This document shows positions 63,901 to 64,000 of a DNA stretch of 64,000 nucleotides, one piece after another. The notes under the pieces were generated by a model, which did not search any database, had not been told where the DNA came from, and worked only from the letters and a program-made list of their open reading frames with translations. Numbering within the stretch: the stretch's first letter is position 1; every line of letters starts with the position of its first letter. The stretch is from Beaufortia kweichowensis (lineage: Eukaryota > Chordata > Actinopteri > Cypriniformes > Gastromyzontidae), in the NCBI GenBank assembly GCA_019155185.1, contig CM032813.1:5501001-5565000 (forward strand). The letters are read 5' to 3'. A program made the translations under genes and the position numbers.

Positions 63901-64000
63901 TTGAACCATTACCGACCATGAGGAAAATTACATTTACATTTTCAATTGGGTGCAACGTGTATGGGGCAAGTTGTCACAGTGGAACTTGACATTAACCTGC
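60954..64000. other. mxra8 first intron, running out of the window
   Basis: I looked on the - strand for a signal-peptide exon ending in a phase-1 donor and found none, so exon 1 is probably beyond 64000. The sequence is AT-rich with no supportable gene on either strand; the open frames at 61976-62392 and 63103-63417 look spurious. Confidence 0.5.

Overview
The window is vertebrate nuclear DNA, almost certainly a ray-finned fish and most likely a cyprinid-type teleost. Its genes are intron-rich with compact GT-AG introns, intergenic DNA is AT-rich with many microsatellites, and every recognisable protein is a vertebrate orthologue. The species cannot be named from sequence alone. Exon structures below were built by hand from splice sites, and reading phase was checked across every junction.

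Left half, + strand, in order: a purine nucleoside phosphorylase gene (1011-2991), a small coiled-coil gene resembling vertebrate C20orf96 (4196-7789), the RGK GTPase rem1 (coding 10100-13873, with an apparent upstream non-coding exon), the splicing factor rbm39 (17894-22635, with a recognisable in-frame-stop poison exon in its second intron) and the mitochondrial cysteine desulfurase nfs1 (24537-27295). REM1, RBM39 and NFS1 all lie on human 20q, so this is old conserved linkage.

Right half, - strand: dishevelled dvl1 (30788-42212, 15 coding exons, 734 residues), then three tandem intronless genes for secreted proteins of C-type lectin domains (43604-45040, 47085-48512 and a broken copy 51043-52252), then mxra8 (54681-60953, first exon not found in the window). 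DVL1 and MXRA8 are neighbours in human 1p36.33, so the lectin cluster sits inside a conserved gene pair. nfs1 and dvl1 converge, and about 1.2 kb of inverted, degenerate A/T-rich low-complexity DNA (28905-30155) lies between them.

The genes do not form a pathway: purine salvage, calcium-channel and cytoskeletal signalling, splicing, iron-sulfur cluster assembly, Wnt signalling and cell-surface or secreted immune-type proteins lie side by side. The most notable points are the lectin array (mosaic copies, a broken member, shared octamer-like promoter motifs, an altered calcium site), a perfect 55-bp inverted repeat beside it, candidate internal promoters that would give a dishevelled lacking DIX, a dvl1 PDZ-DEP linker without the usual Ser/Thr cluster, and the rbm39 poison exon. 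No prokaryotic feature, CRISPR array, tRNA or rRNA gene was recognised.
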